Origin: Pseudopelagicola sp.
GTDB taxonomy: Bacteria; Pseudomonadota; Alphaproteobacteria; Rhodobacterales; Rhodobacteraceae
DNA: 64,000 bases
Direction: 5' to 3'
NCBI GenBank assembly: GCA_026195905.1
Contig: JAPHRE010000021.1
Span: forward strand, 41,340 to 105,339
Positions 19,159 through 28,527 of this stretch are shown here, piece after piece (the stretch's first letter is position 1; every line of letters begins with the position of its first letter). The notes under the pieces were generated by a model, which was not told the DNA's origin, did no database searches, and worked only from the letters and a program-made list of their open reading frames with translations. The position numbers were made by a program, and so were the translations under genes.

Positions 19159-20163
19159 ATGGCAAATGCAGTTCCTTTGGTGGAAATCTGGCGTGGACCG
19201 TTTCTTGAGAGCGTCCATGCCGGTCATGCGGTGATCTGTGACGACGCTGGCCAGATCGTCGAAGCCTGGGGCGATCCAGAGGCGGTTGTGCTGCCGCGTT
19301 CATCGTCGAAAATGCTTCAGGCGCTCCCCCTGATCGAGAGCGGCGCGGCAGATGCGGCGGGGCTTTCGCGCGCGCAACTGGCGCTGGCCTGTGCCTCGCA
19401 TAACGGGGCCGAGATCCACTCAAACCACGTGACCGCGTGGCTTGCCGACCTTGGGTTCAGCGACGCGGATTTCTGCTGTGGCCCGCAAGAGCCGCGCGAT
19501 ATCGCGGCCCGCGATGCGTTGATCCGTGAGGGCAAGCCGGTCTGTCGTTATCATAACAATTGCTCGGGCAAACATTCGGGGTTCCTGACCCTGACCAAAT
19601 ATCTCAAGGCAGGGCCGGAGTATGTCGCGCTTGACCATCCGGTGCAAAAGGCGGTCAAGGCGGCCTTTGAGGAGGTCACACAAGAAGACAGCCCCGGCTA
19701 TGGTATTGATGGATGTTCTGCCCCCAATTTCGCCGCAACCATGCATGGCATGGCCCGCGCTATGGCGTTTTTTGCAGCGGCGACCCCGGACGGAGATCGG
19801 CGGCAGGCAGCCGCGGTGCGCCTGCGCGAGGCGATGGCGGCCTATCCCGAGCTTGTCGCCGGGGAGGGGCGTGCCTGCACCGATTTTATGCGGGCGATGG
19901 ACCATAAAGGGGCGGTCAAGACCGGGGCCGAAGGGTATTTCGTGGCAATCCTGCCGGAAAAGAAACGGGGGGTTGCGATCAAGATTGCCGATGGCGCGAC
20001 GCGCGGCGCGCAATGTGTCATGGCGGCGCTCTTGGTGCGGCTTGGAGCGCTTGATCCGGCACATCCTGTGGCGCAGGCTTATATCAACGCGCCGATCCAG
20101 AATTGGGATGGGTTGGTGACAGGGCGGATGCGCCCGGTGGAGGGGGTGCTCCCGCCGCTTTGA
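19159..20163 (+). CDS. Asparaginase (Rhizobium-type AnsA family)
   Basis: VVLPRSSSKMLQALPLIESGAAD, ALACASHNGAEIHSNHV, NNCSGKHSGFL, GYGIDGCSAPNFA. ATG at 19159. Confidence 0.85.
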   Translation: MANAVPLVEIWRGPFLESVHAGHAVICDDAGQIVEAWGDPEAVVLPRSSSKMLQALPLIESGAADAAGLSRAQLALACASHNGAEIHSNHVTAWLADLGFSDADFCCGPQEPRDIAARDALIREGKPVCRYHNNCSGKHSGFLTLTKYLKAGPEYVALDHPVQKAVKAAFEEVTQEDSPGYGIDGCSAPNFAATMHGMARAMAFFAAATPDGDRRQAAAVRLREAMAAYPELVAGEGRACTDFMRAMDHKGAVKTGAEGYFVAILPEKKRGVAIKIADGATRGAQCVMAALLVRLGALDPAHPVAQAYINAPIQNWDGLVTGRMRPVEGVLPPL

Positions 20164-20261
20164 GACGCGGGTAAGCCCGCGCCTCAGAAGCGTTGGGCGT
20201 GGCTGGGGGCAAGCCCCCAGACCCCAGTATTAAATGGGGGACCAGTCCCCCAAACCCCCTG

Positions 20262-20285
20262 AGGTATTTGCGCCAAGAAGAAACT
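20262..20285 (+). repeat. GAGTATTT-type intergenic repeat at serB 3' end
   Basis: TGAGGTATTTGCGCCAAGAAGAAA; related copies near 5773, 16317 and 44412. Confidence 0.55.
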
Positions 20286-21161
20286 TTAGGCGGCGAAATC
20301 GGCTTTGGCGTAGCCCTGAATATAAAGAAGCGCGGTCAGGTCGCCGTGGTTGATGCGGATATCGCATTCGGCGGCCACCGAGGGTTTGGCGTGTAGCGCA
20401 ACGCCCGCCCCGGCAAGGCCAAGCATCCCGAGATCGTTGGCCCCGTCGCCCACGGCCATCACGTCGTCATGCGACAGGCCAAGCCGGGCGGTGATCTCTT
20501 CAAGCGCCTTGACCTTGGCCTCGCGCCCGAGGATCGGGCGGGCGACATCGCCGGAGAGCTTGCCGCCCTCCACAAGAAGCGTATTGGCGCGGTTCTCGTC
20601 AAAGCCGAGCGTGGCGGCGACGCGGGAGGTAAAGGCGGTAAACCCGCCAGAGACCAGCGCGGCATAGGCGCCGTTGGCTTTCATCGTCGCAAGGAGGGAT
20701 TTGCCGCCGGGCATCAGGGTAATGCGGGTCTCGAGCACCTCAGAAATGACGCCCTCATCAAGCCCTTTGAGCAGGCCAACCCGTTCGATCAGCGCGCCTT
20801 CAAAGTCCAGCTCGCCGTTCATGGCCCGCGCGGTGATGTCCTTGACGTGATCTCCGACGCCCGCTGCGTCGGCCAATTCGTCGATACATTCCTGTTGGAT
20901 CATGGTCGAATCCATGTCGGCCAGCAGCATCTTCTTTTGCCGACCTTCGGCGGGCAGGATCACAAGGTCAACGCCCATGCCCTGAAGATCGGCCCAGACA
21001 TCCCATTGGTTCGCGGGCAGGGTTTCAAGGGGAAATTCAGCCGCCTCGTCCGGGGCGAGCCATGTGGCATCGCCGCCCCCCCAAGCATTGCGTAGCGAGT
21101 CGACCAACGCAGGATCGAGCGTCGGATGGGTCGGGGCGGTCAGAAGCGTGGCGATGAACAT
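20286..21161 (-). CDS. serB: Phosphoserine phosphatase
   Basis: HAD motifs LLADMDSTMIQQECIDELAD, ALVSGGFTAFTSRVA, VMAVGDGANDLGML. Start set at MFIATLL (21161). Confidence 0.95.
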   Translation of the reverse strand: MFIATLLTAPTHPTLDPALVDSLRNAWGGGDATWLAPDEAAEFPLETLPANQWDVWADLQGMGVDLVILPAEGRQKKMLLADMDSTMIQQECIDELADAAGVGDHVKDITARAMNGELDFEGALIERVGLLKGLDEGVISEVLETRITLMPGGKSLLATMKANGAYAALVSGGFTAFTSRVAATLGFDENRANTLLVEGGKLSGDVARPILGREAKVKALEEITARLGLSHDDVMAVGDGANDLGMLGLAGAGVALHAKPSVAAECDIRINHGDLTALLYIQGYAKADFAA

Positions 21162-21274
21162 GGGGGTCTCCCGAAGATGCGGTGTTTGAGGCAAGTAGCA
21201 AAGGGCAGGCGGCATGGCCAGCACCAGTTTGGCGGCGCGCAGAGGTTTCCGATAGGCGTCAGAACGCGTCGTTT

Positions 21275-21396
21275 TTTGCGCGCCAAGAGTCGCCTTGTGC
21301 GTATTTTGCCTGTTGTGCCAGCCGGGCAATGGCCCTATGTGCGTCGGTGGGACACCCCTCCCCAACGAGGGGCGCTTATCTGGAAGGATAGCATTG
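21275..21396 (+). ncRNA. serC leader RNA (alphaproteobacterial serC motif, candidate)
   Basis: Immediately upstream of serC; hairpins TTGCC...GGCAA and CCCCTC-CCCAAC-GAGGGG close to the start codon; position matches the established alphaproteobacterial serC motif. Confidence 0.65.
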
Positions 21397-22542
21397 ATGG
21401 CTATTGCAAAACCGGCATCGCGGCCGGAAAATCCGCGTTTCTCTTCTGGCCCCTGTGCCAAAATCCCCACCTTCTCGCTGGACAAGCTTTCCGACGCTGC
21501 TCTCGGGCGGTCGCACCGTGCCGCTGTTGGCAAGGCCAAGCTCAAGGACGCGATTGAAGGCACCCGTGAAATTCTGGGCATCCCCGCCGATTACAAGATC
21601 GGTATCGTGCCCGCGTCGGATACCGGCGCTGTCGAGATGGCGCTTTGGTCGCTGCTTGGCGCACGCAAGGCAGAGATGCTGGCGTGGGAAAGCTTTGGCT
21701 CGGGCTGGGTCACCGATGTTGTGAAACAGCTCAAGATCGACGCCGAGGTCAAAACCGCCGACTATGGCGAGATCGTTGATTTCGCGACGGTCGATTTTAA
21801 CAATGACGTGGTCTTTACCTGGAACGGCACGACCTCTGGCGTGCGTGTGCCCAACGGCGACGCGATCCCGGCGGACCGGGACGGCCTGACGATCTGTGAT
21901 GCGACCTCGGCGGCGTTTGCGATGGACCTGCCTTGGGACAAGCTCGATGTGACGACCTTCTCTTGGCAGAAGGTCATGGGCGGCGAAGCGGCGCATGGTA
22001 TGATTGTTCTATCCCCACGCGCAGTCGAACGTCTTGAGAGCTATACGCCCGCGTGGCCGCTTCCAAAGATTTTCCGCCTGACCAAGGGTGGCAAGCTGAT
22101 CGACGGTATCTTTACCGGCGCGACGATCAACACGCCTTCGATGCTGGCGGTTGAGGATTACCTTGTGGCGCTCGATTGGGCGCGCGAGATTGGTGGCCTG
22201 CCGGCGCTCATGGCGCGTGCGGATACCAACGCCAAGGTGCTTTGGGACTTCTGTGATCGTCACGATTGGATCGAGAACCTTGCCGTTGATCCGGCAACGC
22301 GTTCGAACACCAGCGTTTGCCTCAAGTTCACCGATGCGCGCATCAAGGATGGCGCGGCTTTTGCCAAGGCCGTGGCCAAGAAGCTTGAAGATTATAACGC
22401 GGCTTATGACGTCGGCGCCTATCGCGATGCCCCTGCGGGTCTGCGCGTGTGGTGTGGTGCGACCATTGAGTCGGCTGATGTTGAAAAGCTGACTCTCTGG
22501 CTCAAATGGGCCTTTGAAGAGGCTCTCGAAGCGCAATCCTAA
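21397..22542 (+). CDS. serC: Phosphoserine transaminase
   Basis: [17 protein letters not shown]...; [38 protein letters not shown]; upstream of serA. Confidence 0.95.
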   Translation: MAIAKPASRPENPRFSSGPCAKIPTFSLDKLSDAALGRSHRAAVGKAKLKDAIEGTREILGIPADYKIGIVPASDTGAVEMALWSLLGARKAEMLAWESFGSGWVTDVVKQLKIDAEVKTADYGEIVDFATVDFNNDVVFTWNGTTSGVRVPNGDAIPADRDGLTICDATSAAFAMDLPWDKLDVTTFSWQKVMGGEAAHGMIVLSPRAVERLESYTPAWPLPKIFRLTKGGKLIDGIFTGATINTPSMLAVEDYLVALDWAREIGGLPALMARADTNAKVLWDFCDRHDWIENLAVDPATRSNTSVCLKFTDARIKDGAAFAKAVAKKLEDYNAAYDVGAYRDAPAGLRVWCGATIESADVEKLTLWLKWAFEEALEAQS

Positions 22543-22552
22543 GCATTGGAAT

Positions 22553-22607
22553 GGTGGGTCACAGACCCACCCTACCCCAAATTTGTAGGGTGGGTTTTCA
22601 ACCCACC
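22553..22607. repeat. REP-like doublet of two 19-nt hairpins in the serC-serA gap
   Basis: GGTGGGTC-ACA-GACCCACC and GGTGGGTT-TTC-AACCCACC, with CTAC/GTAG pairing between them. Confidence 0.85.
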
Positions 22608-22635
22608 GCTCCCGTCACAATAAAGGACCAAACTC

Positions 22636-24228
22636 ATGGCTCCCAAAGTTCTCGTATCCGACAAACTCTCGGAAACCGCCGTTCAGATTTTCCGCGACCG
22701 TGGCATTGATGTTGATTTCATGCCCGAGCTTGGCAAGGACAAAGACAAACTCGCCGAGGTGATCGGCCAGTATGACGGTCTTGCCATCCGCTCGGCGACC
22801 AAGGTCACGCCGACGCTCCTGGACGCCGCCACCAACCTCAAGGTCGTGGGTCGCGCCGGGATCGGGACCGACAACGTCGACAAGGAAGCGGCGTCGAAGA
22901 AGGGCGTCATCGTGATGAACACGCCCTTCGGCAACATGATTACCACCGCCGAACACGCCATCGCGATGATGTTCGCCGTCGCCCGTCAAATCCCCGAGGC
23001 AAGCGCCTCGACCCATGCGGGCAAGTGGGAAAAGTCGAAATTCATGGGTGTTGAGCTGACCAACAAGACCCTTGGCGTCATTGGTGCGGGCAACATCGGC
23101 GGGATCGTCTGTGACCGGGCGCGCGGCCTCAAGATGAAGGTCATCGCGTATGATCCCTTCCTGTCGGAAGAAAAGGCCGACACGATGGGCGTCGAAAAGG
23201 TCGAGCTTGAAGAGCTTCTGACTCGCGCCGATTTCATTACGCTGCATGTGCCGCTTACCGATGGCACCCGCAACATTCTCTCGAAAGAGAACCTTGAGAA
23301 GACCAAGAAAGGCGTGCGCATTATCAACTGTGCGCGCGGCGGTCTTGTGGACGAAGTGGCACTGGCCGAGCTGCTCAAGGCGGGCCATGTTGCCGGCGCG
23401 GCATTTGACGTGTTCTCGGAAGAACCGGCCAAGGAAAACCCGCTGTTTAACCTGCCCAACGTGGTTTGCACCCCGCACCTTGGCGCCGCAACCACAGAAG
23501 CACAGGAAAACGTCGCCCTTCAGGTCGCCGAGCAGATGTCGAACTACCTTCTGACCGGGGCCGTGGAAAACGCGCTTAACATGCCGAGCGTGACCGCAGA
23601 AGAAGCCAAGATCATGGGGCCGTGGATCAAACTCGCCGATCACCTTGGTGCCTTCTCGGGTCAGATGACGGACGAGCCGATCAAGGCGATCAACATCCTT
23701 TATGACGGTGTTGTGTCTGAAATGAACCTTGAGGCGCTCAACTGTTCGGTCGTGGCCGGGATCATGAAAAAGGCCAACCCGGACGTGAACATGGTATCGG
23801 CCCCGGTCGTCGCCAAGGAACGCGGAATCAAGATTTCGACCACCAATCAGGACAAATCGGGCGCGTTTGACGGCTATATCAAAGTCACGGTCGTGACCGA
23901 CAAGCGCGAACGCTCGATTGCCGGGACCGTGTTCTCGGATGGCAAGCCGCGCTTTATCCAGATCAAAGGTATCAATATTGATGCCGAGATTGGCGCGCAT
24001 ATGGTCTACACGACAAACAATGACGTGCCGGGCATCATCGGCACCCTTGGTAAGACCCTCGGCGAGAACGGCGTCAACATCGCGAACTTTACCCTCGGTC
24101 GGGCCGATGTCGCGGGTGAGGCGATTGCGTTGCTCTACGTGGACGATGTGGTTGCGCCGGAAATCCTCGAAAAGCTATGCCAGACCGGGATGTTCAATCA
24201 GGTCAAGGCGCTTCAATTCGACGTGTAG
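22636..24228 (+). CDS. serA: D-3-phosphoglycerate dehydrogenase
   Basis: VVGRAGIGTDNVD, GVIGAGNIGGIV, INCARGGLVDE, CTPHLGAATTEAQENVA, C-terminal ACT domain; 530 aa. Confidence 0.97.
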   Translation: MAPKVLVSDKLSETAVQIFRDRGIDVDFMPELGKDKDKLAEVIGQYDGLAIRSATKVTPTLLDAATNLKVVGRAGIGTDNVDKEAASKKGVIVMNTPFGNMITTAEHAIAMMFAVARQIPEASASTHAGKWEKSKFMGVELTNKTLGVIGAGNIGGIVCDRARGLKMKVIAYDPFLSEEKADTMGVEKVELEELLTRADFITLHVPLTDGTRNILSKENLEKTKKGVRIINCARGGLVDEVALAELLKAGHVAGAAFDVFSEEPAKENPLFNLPNVVCTPHLGAATTEAQENVALQVAEQMSNYLLTGAVENALNMPSVTAEEAKIMGPWIKLADHLGAFSGQMTDEPIKAINILYDGVVSEMNLEALNCSVVAGIMKKANPDVNMVSAPVVAKERGIKISTTNQDKSGAFDGYIKVTVVTDKRERSIAGTVFSDGKPRFIQIKGINIDAEIGAHMVYTTNNDVPGIIGTLGKTLGENGVNIANFTLGRADVAGEAIALLYVDDVVAPEILEKLCQTGMFNQVKALQFDV

Positions 24229-24255
24229 TGATCGCCCCTGTGATTTTGTGAAACA

Positions 24256-24286
24256 AACGCCGCCCCCTGTCCGGGGCGGCGTTTTC
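24256..24286 (+). terminator. Rho-independent terminator after serA
   Basis: ACGCCGCCCC-CTGTCC-GGGGCGGCGTTTTCC. Confidence 0.85.
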
Positions 24287-24327
24287 CGTTTAGGCAGGGA
24301 GATATGAAGGACAAGGAGCGCGCGATG

Positions 24328-25056
24328 AACCATCCAATTTACGCCATCGGCGACATTCACGGCCAGAAAACCATGCTCGAAGACGCCCTGGCGCGAATCG
24401 AGGCAGACGGAGGGCGCGATGCAGAGGTCGTCTTTCTCGGCGATCTCGTGGACCGTGGACCGGAGAGCGCGGGGGTGATCGACCTTTTGCAAAAGGGGGT
24501 CGCAGAGGGACGCAACTGGACCGTGCTGCGCGGCAATCATGACCGGATGTTTTCTTACTTCATGGAGGATGTGCCGCGCCCCGATCCGTTTGTCCTTTTG
24601 GGGATGGATTGGTTTGCCGACCGGATTGGCGGGCGCACGACGCTGGCCTCTTACGGCATCAAGACGGACGACACCTCGCGCTATTATCAGGTGCACCCGG
24701 AAGCGCGCGCGGCGATCCCCGAGGCGCATGTCGCGTTTATGGCGGGGCTTGCGGCCTATCATCAGGTGGGTGACCTCCTCTTTGCCCATGCCGGGATTCG
24801 CCCAGAGGTTCCGCTGGCTGACCAAAGCGAGGATGATCTCTGCTGGATCCGGCATGACTTCCTCGAGTATCGCGCAGCCCATCCCTGGCTTGTCGTGCAT
24901 GGTCACACACCGCAAAAAGCCCCGGTGCATGAGGGCAATCGCGTGAACCTCGATTCCGGCGCGGGGTATGGACGGCCAATCACGGCGGCGGTTTTTGAAG
25001 GGCGCGAGGTTCATGTTCTTGAGGATGCGGGGCGCCGCGCATTGCGCCCGACCTAG
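24328..25056 (+). CDS. Serine/threonine protein phosphatase-like metallophosphoesterase
   Basis: AIGDIHGQ, FLGDLVDRGPESAGVIDLL, VLRGNHDRM, VHGHTPQKAPVHEGNRVNLDSGAGYG. Confidence 0.9.
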   Translation, partial: NHPIYAIGDIHGQKTMLEDALARIEADGGRDAEVVFLGDLVDRGPESAGVIDLLQKGVAEGRNWTVLRGNHDRMFSYFMEDVPRPDPFVLLGMDWFADRIGGRTTLASYGIKTDDTSRYYQVHPEARAAIPEAHVAFMAGLAAYHQVGDLLFAHAGIRPEVPLADQSEDDLCWIRHDFLEYRAAHPWLVVHGHTPQKAPVHEGNRVNLDSGAGYGRPITAAVFEGREVHVLEDAGRRALRPT

Positions 25057-25200
25057 ACGCCTTCCAGGCCGAGAGAGGCCCAACATCGCGAATTCCGTTA
25101 CGTCGCATTGTGCTCTGGCCGGTCGATGCGTGTTTCTGCGGGTTTGCGGGCTTCGCCCGCGCGCAGTAGTCTCAGCCCGAATATGAAACTGGAGGTTCTC

Positions 25201-26376
25201 ATGACGGATATTGTCATTCTCGACGGTGCGCGCACCGCTATCGGCACATTTGGCGGCGCACTTGCCGGAACGCCCCCTATTGATCTTGGCGCTGCGGCGG
25301 CCAAGGCCGCAATGGAACGCTCTGGCGTTGAGGGCGCACAGATCGGGCATGTGGTCTTTGGGCATGTGATCAACACCGAACCGCGCGATATGTATCTAAG
25401 CCGCGTGGCAGCGATCAACGCAGGTATCCCCGACACAACCCCGGCGATGAACGTCAACCGCCTTTGTGGGTCGGGCGCACAGGCCATCGTATCGGCGGCG
25501 CAATCGCTCATGCTTGGCGATGCGGATTTCGCGCTTGCCGGTGGGGCCGAAAACATGAGCCGCGCGCCCTATATCGTCCCGGCACAGCGTTGGGGCCAAA
25601 AGATGGGTGACGTGCAGACGCTCGACATGATGCTTGGGGCGTTGAACTGTCCGTTTGGCACCGGGCACATGGGCGTCACTGCCGAGAACGTAGCCGACGA
25701 ACATGACGTTAGCCGCGAAGATATGGATGCGTTTGCGCTCGAAAGCCAGACCCGCGCTGCGAAGGCGATTGAGGCGGGGTATTTCAAAAGCCAGATCGTG
25801 CCGGTTGAGGTCAAGGTCAAGCGCGACATGGTTGCCTTTGATACGGATGAACACCCGACCGCCTCGACCTCTGAAAGCCTCGCAAAGCTGCGCCCGGTGT
25901 TCAAGAAAGACGGCCGCGGCACGGCGGGCAACGCATCGGGGATCAACGATGGCGCTGCGGCGATTGTCATGGCGCGGGCCGAGGCGGCGGAAAAGGCTGG
26001 CCTCAAGCCCAAGGCGCGGGTTCTGGGATATGCCCATGCCGGTGTGCGTCCCGAGGTCATGGGGATTGGTCCGATTCCGGCGGTTGAGAACCTTCTCGCC
26101 AAGACGGGTCTTTCGATCACCGATTTCGATGTCATCGAATCCAACGAGGCCTTTGCCGCGCAGGCGATTGCCGTGAACAAAGGTCTTGGTCTTGATGCGG
26201 CCAAGGTCAACCCGAACGGCGGCGCGATTGCGCTTGGCCATCCGGTTGGTGCGACCGGCGCGCTTATCACGGTCAAGGCGCTATACGAACTTGAGCGGAT
26301 TGGCGGCAAACGCGCACTGATCACCATGTGCATCGGTGGCGGGCAGGGTATCGCCCTCGCGATTGAGCGCCTCTAA
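25201..26376 (+). CDS. Acetyl-CoA C-acyltransferase (thiolase, BktB-like)
   Basis: NVNRLCGSGAQAIVSAAQ, NPNGGAIALGHPVGATGA, CIGGGQGIALAIERL. Confidence 0.93.
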   Translation: MTDIVILDGARTAIGTFGGALAGTPPIDLGAAAAKAAMERSGVEGAQIGHVVFGHVINTEPRDMYLSRVAAINAGIPDTTPAMNVNRLCGSGAQAIVSAAQSLMLGDADFALAGGAENMSRAPYIVPAQRWGQKMGDVQTLDMMLGALNCPFGTGHMGVTAENVADEHDVSREDMDAFALESQTRAAKAIEAGYFKSQIVPVEVKVKRDMVAFDTDEHPTASTSESLAKLRPVFKKDGRGTAGNASGINDGAAAIVMARAEAAEKAGLKPKARVLGYAHAGVRPEVMGIGPIPAVENLLAKTGLSITDFDVIESNEAFAAQAIAVNKGLGLDAAKVNPNGGAIALGHPVGATGALITVKALYELERIGGKRALITMCIGGGQGIALAIERL

Positions 26377-26431
26377 GCGACAGATCATCCCGGCGCGGGG
26401 CTGTCTCGCGCCGGGACTTCATGTGATTTTC

Positions 26432-26475
26432 CGCACTGTCGTGATACTGACGCAATACCGACGTGATACCGACGT
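26432..26475 (-). repeat. Array of four 11-bp tandem units (site 2)
   Basis: Minus-strand reading: ACGTCGGTATC|ACGTCGGTATT|GCGTCAGTATC|ACGACAGTGCG. Confidence 0.8.
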
Positions 26476-26487
26476 GCGTTTTCGTCC

Positions 26488-28527
26488 CTATTCAACCCAG
26501 ATATTGGCCCGATCCGCGCGTCCTTTGGCGTCGATGATTGTCACCGTAGACGCCCCTTTTTCGGCAAAAGGCAGGGTGATTTCCCGCCGCCGAATATCGC
26601 TTGCCAAGGGGCGGCCATTGGCCAAAATCGTATAGGGCAGGGTGCCCGCGCGCATCTTTACGGTAAGCCCGCCCTGAAGCCCGGAAAGCCTTGCACCGTT
26701 GGGCGGAAAGGTCATGCGGGGGGCGTCGGGGCCACGCTCAAACACGGCATTGCGGCCCCGGAACCGGCGCAGCGGCTCGGGCAGGTCCGCAGCCCCCACA
26801 AGCAAGGTTTCGGGCGGTGGCGGACCAAGCGGCTCCAGCGTGGGTTTGAGACGCTGGAACGCTTCAAACAGGACCGGCGCGGCAAGCTCCCCCCCAAACG
26901 CCCCCGGCACCGGAGTCCCATCCGCCCGCCCCATCCAAACCGCCCCCACATGTCGCCCGTCATAGCCCACGGCCCAGGCGTCGCGGTGGCCATAGCTTGT
27001 CCCGGTTTTATAGGCGAGGCCGCTTTGTGGCGCGCCGTGGGGTGGGGCGAGAGAGGCGAGGATATGGCCGATTTGCCATGCGGCGGACCGGCTTATAACG
27101 CGGGAGTGTGGCTCTGTTTCGGCGGATTTGGACCAGTGAACGTTGACCGACCGACCGCCATTCCCAAACATGGCATAGAGGCGAATGAGATCCTCCATCG
27201 TCATGCCAACACCGCCCAGAGCCATCGCAAGGCCGGGTTTTCCGGTTGGCAGGCGCGGCGCGGCTCCGGTTTTTCGAAGCGTTGACATAAGGCGGGCGGG
27301 GCCGACCTGATCGGTGACGAGCACCACGGGGATATTCAGCGAGAGCCGCAGGGCATCGGCCACGCGAAGTTCTCCACGAAAGGCTCCATCGAAGTTCTGT
27401 GGCGCATATGATCCAAAGCGCACGGGTGTGTCACTTATGAGCGTTTCAGGGTGAATTAGTCCCTGATCAAACCCCATAGCATAGATGAGGGGTTTGAGTG
27501 TCGAGCCGGGAGAGCGCAGGGCGCGTGTCATGTCGACGAACCCTTCGCGGCGGGTATCGTCATAGGCGGCGGAGCCTACCGAGGCGAGGATTTCGCCGCT
27601 TTGGTGGTCGGCGACGAGAAGGGCCATAGAGAGGCGCTCGCCCTTGTTTCGCATGGTCTGGGCCACGAGCGCCTCAAGCGAGGCTTGCAGCGTTGCATCC
27701 AGTGTCAGGTCATGGCGTAGCGTATCGGGAGCGGCGGCAAGGGCATGGTCGGCCAGATGCGGCGCAAGGATCGGAAAAGGCCGCCGCGCGATAGGGATTG
27801 CATCGCGGCGCGCGGCGGCCGCAGTCTCGGGGTCAAGGGCGACCGCGGTGAGACGGCTTAGGACACGATCACGCGCCTTGCGCGCGGCGGCCCTGTCACG
27901 ATCCGGGCGGCGTCTTTCGGGGCTTTGTGGCATGGCGATCAAAAAGGCGGATTCTGCGGGCGTCAGGCGGGTTGGTTCCTTGCCAAACCATGCCAATGCC
28001 GCCGCGCGGATGCCTTCGAGATTACCGCCAAAGGGCGCATGAGTCAGGTAAAGCGTCAGGATTTCGTCTTTGGAGAGACGGCGGTCCAGAGCGAGGGCGA
28101 GACGCATCTGACGCAATTTACCTTGCCAGCGCCCGGTTGGCCCATCCTCAAGCAAGCGGGCGACCTGCATTGTGAGGGTCGATCCGCCCGACACCACCCG
28201 ACCTTGTATGAGCGCCTGTCCGGTGGCGCGCAGGAGGGCGAGCGGATCAACGCCCGCGTGCGTGCGAAAGCGTTTGTCCTCATAGGCGATCAGCATATCG
28301 AGGTAGCGGCGGTCAACGCGATCCGGTGTTGCTCCGAGCCGCCAGAGACCATCCTCAACCGTATACGCGCGCAGCAACATGCCATTGCGGTCACGCACCT
28401 CGGCAGAGGTCTCGGCGAGAAGGGGGGGCACATCTGTGGCTCTGATCCAATCGTCGAACGCATCGCGCCCCGCTGCCCCGGAGAGTAGCGCAAAGACAAG
28501 CGCAACAGGGGCGATGCGGCGGATCAT
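26488..28527 (-). CDS. pbpC: Penicillin-binding protein 1C
   Basis: Transglycosylase YEDKRFRTHAGVDPLALLRA, transpeptidase SPGSTLKPLIYAMG and KTGTSYGHRDAWAVGYD; C-terminal BiPBP domain. Confidence 0.95.
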   Translation of the reverse strand: MIRRIAPVALVFALLSGAAGRDAFDDWIRATDVPPLLAETSAEVRDRNGMLLRAYTVEDGLWRLGATPDRVDRRYLDMLIAYEDKRFRTHAGVDPLALLRATGQALIQGRVVSGGSTLTMQVARLLEDGPTGRWQGKLRQMRLALALDRRLSKDEILTLYLTHAPFGGNLEGIRAAALAWFGKEPTRLTPAESAFLIAMPQSPERRRPDRDRAAARKARDRVLSRLTAVALDPETAAAARRDAIPIARRPFPILAPHLADHALAAAPDTLRHDLTLDATLQASLEALVAQTMRNKGERLSMALLVADHQSGEILASVGSAAYDDTRREGFVDMTRALRSPGSTLKPLIYAMGFDQGLIHPETLISDTPVRFGSYAPQNFDGAFRGELRVADALRLSLNIPVVLVTDQVGPARLMSTLRKTGAAPRLPTGKPGLAMALGGVGMTMEDLIRLYAMFGNGGRSVNVHWSKSAETEPHSRVISRSAAWQIGHILASLAPPHGAPQSGLAYKTGTSYGHRDAWAVGYDGRHVGAVWMGRADGTPVPGAFGGELAAPVLFEAFQRLKPTLEPLGPPPPETLLVGAADLPEPLRRFRGRNAVFERGPDAPRMTFPPNGARLSGLQGGLTVKMRAGTLPYTILANGRPLASDIRRREITLPFAEKGASTVTIIDAKGRADRANIWVE

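Noticed and set aside
20286-21581. 431-aa extended start for serB
   Set aside because: The N-terminal ~140 aa would run through the serB-serC intergenic region and the serC leader on the other strand; MFIATLL at 21161 is the natural start.
22615-24000. 461-aa minus-strand ORF
   Set aside because: Antisense to serA; no domain signature.
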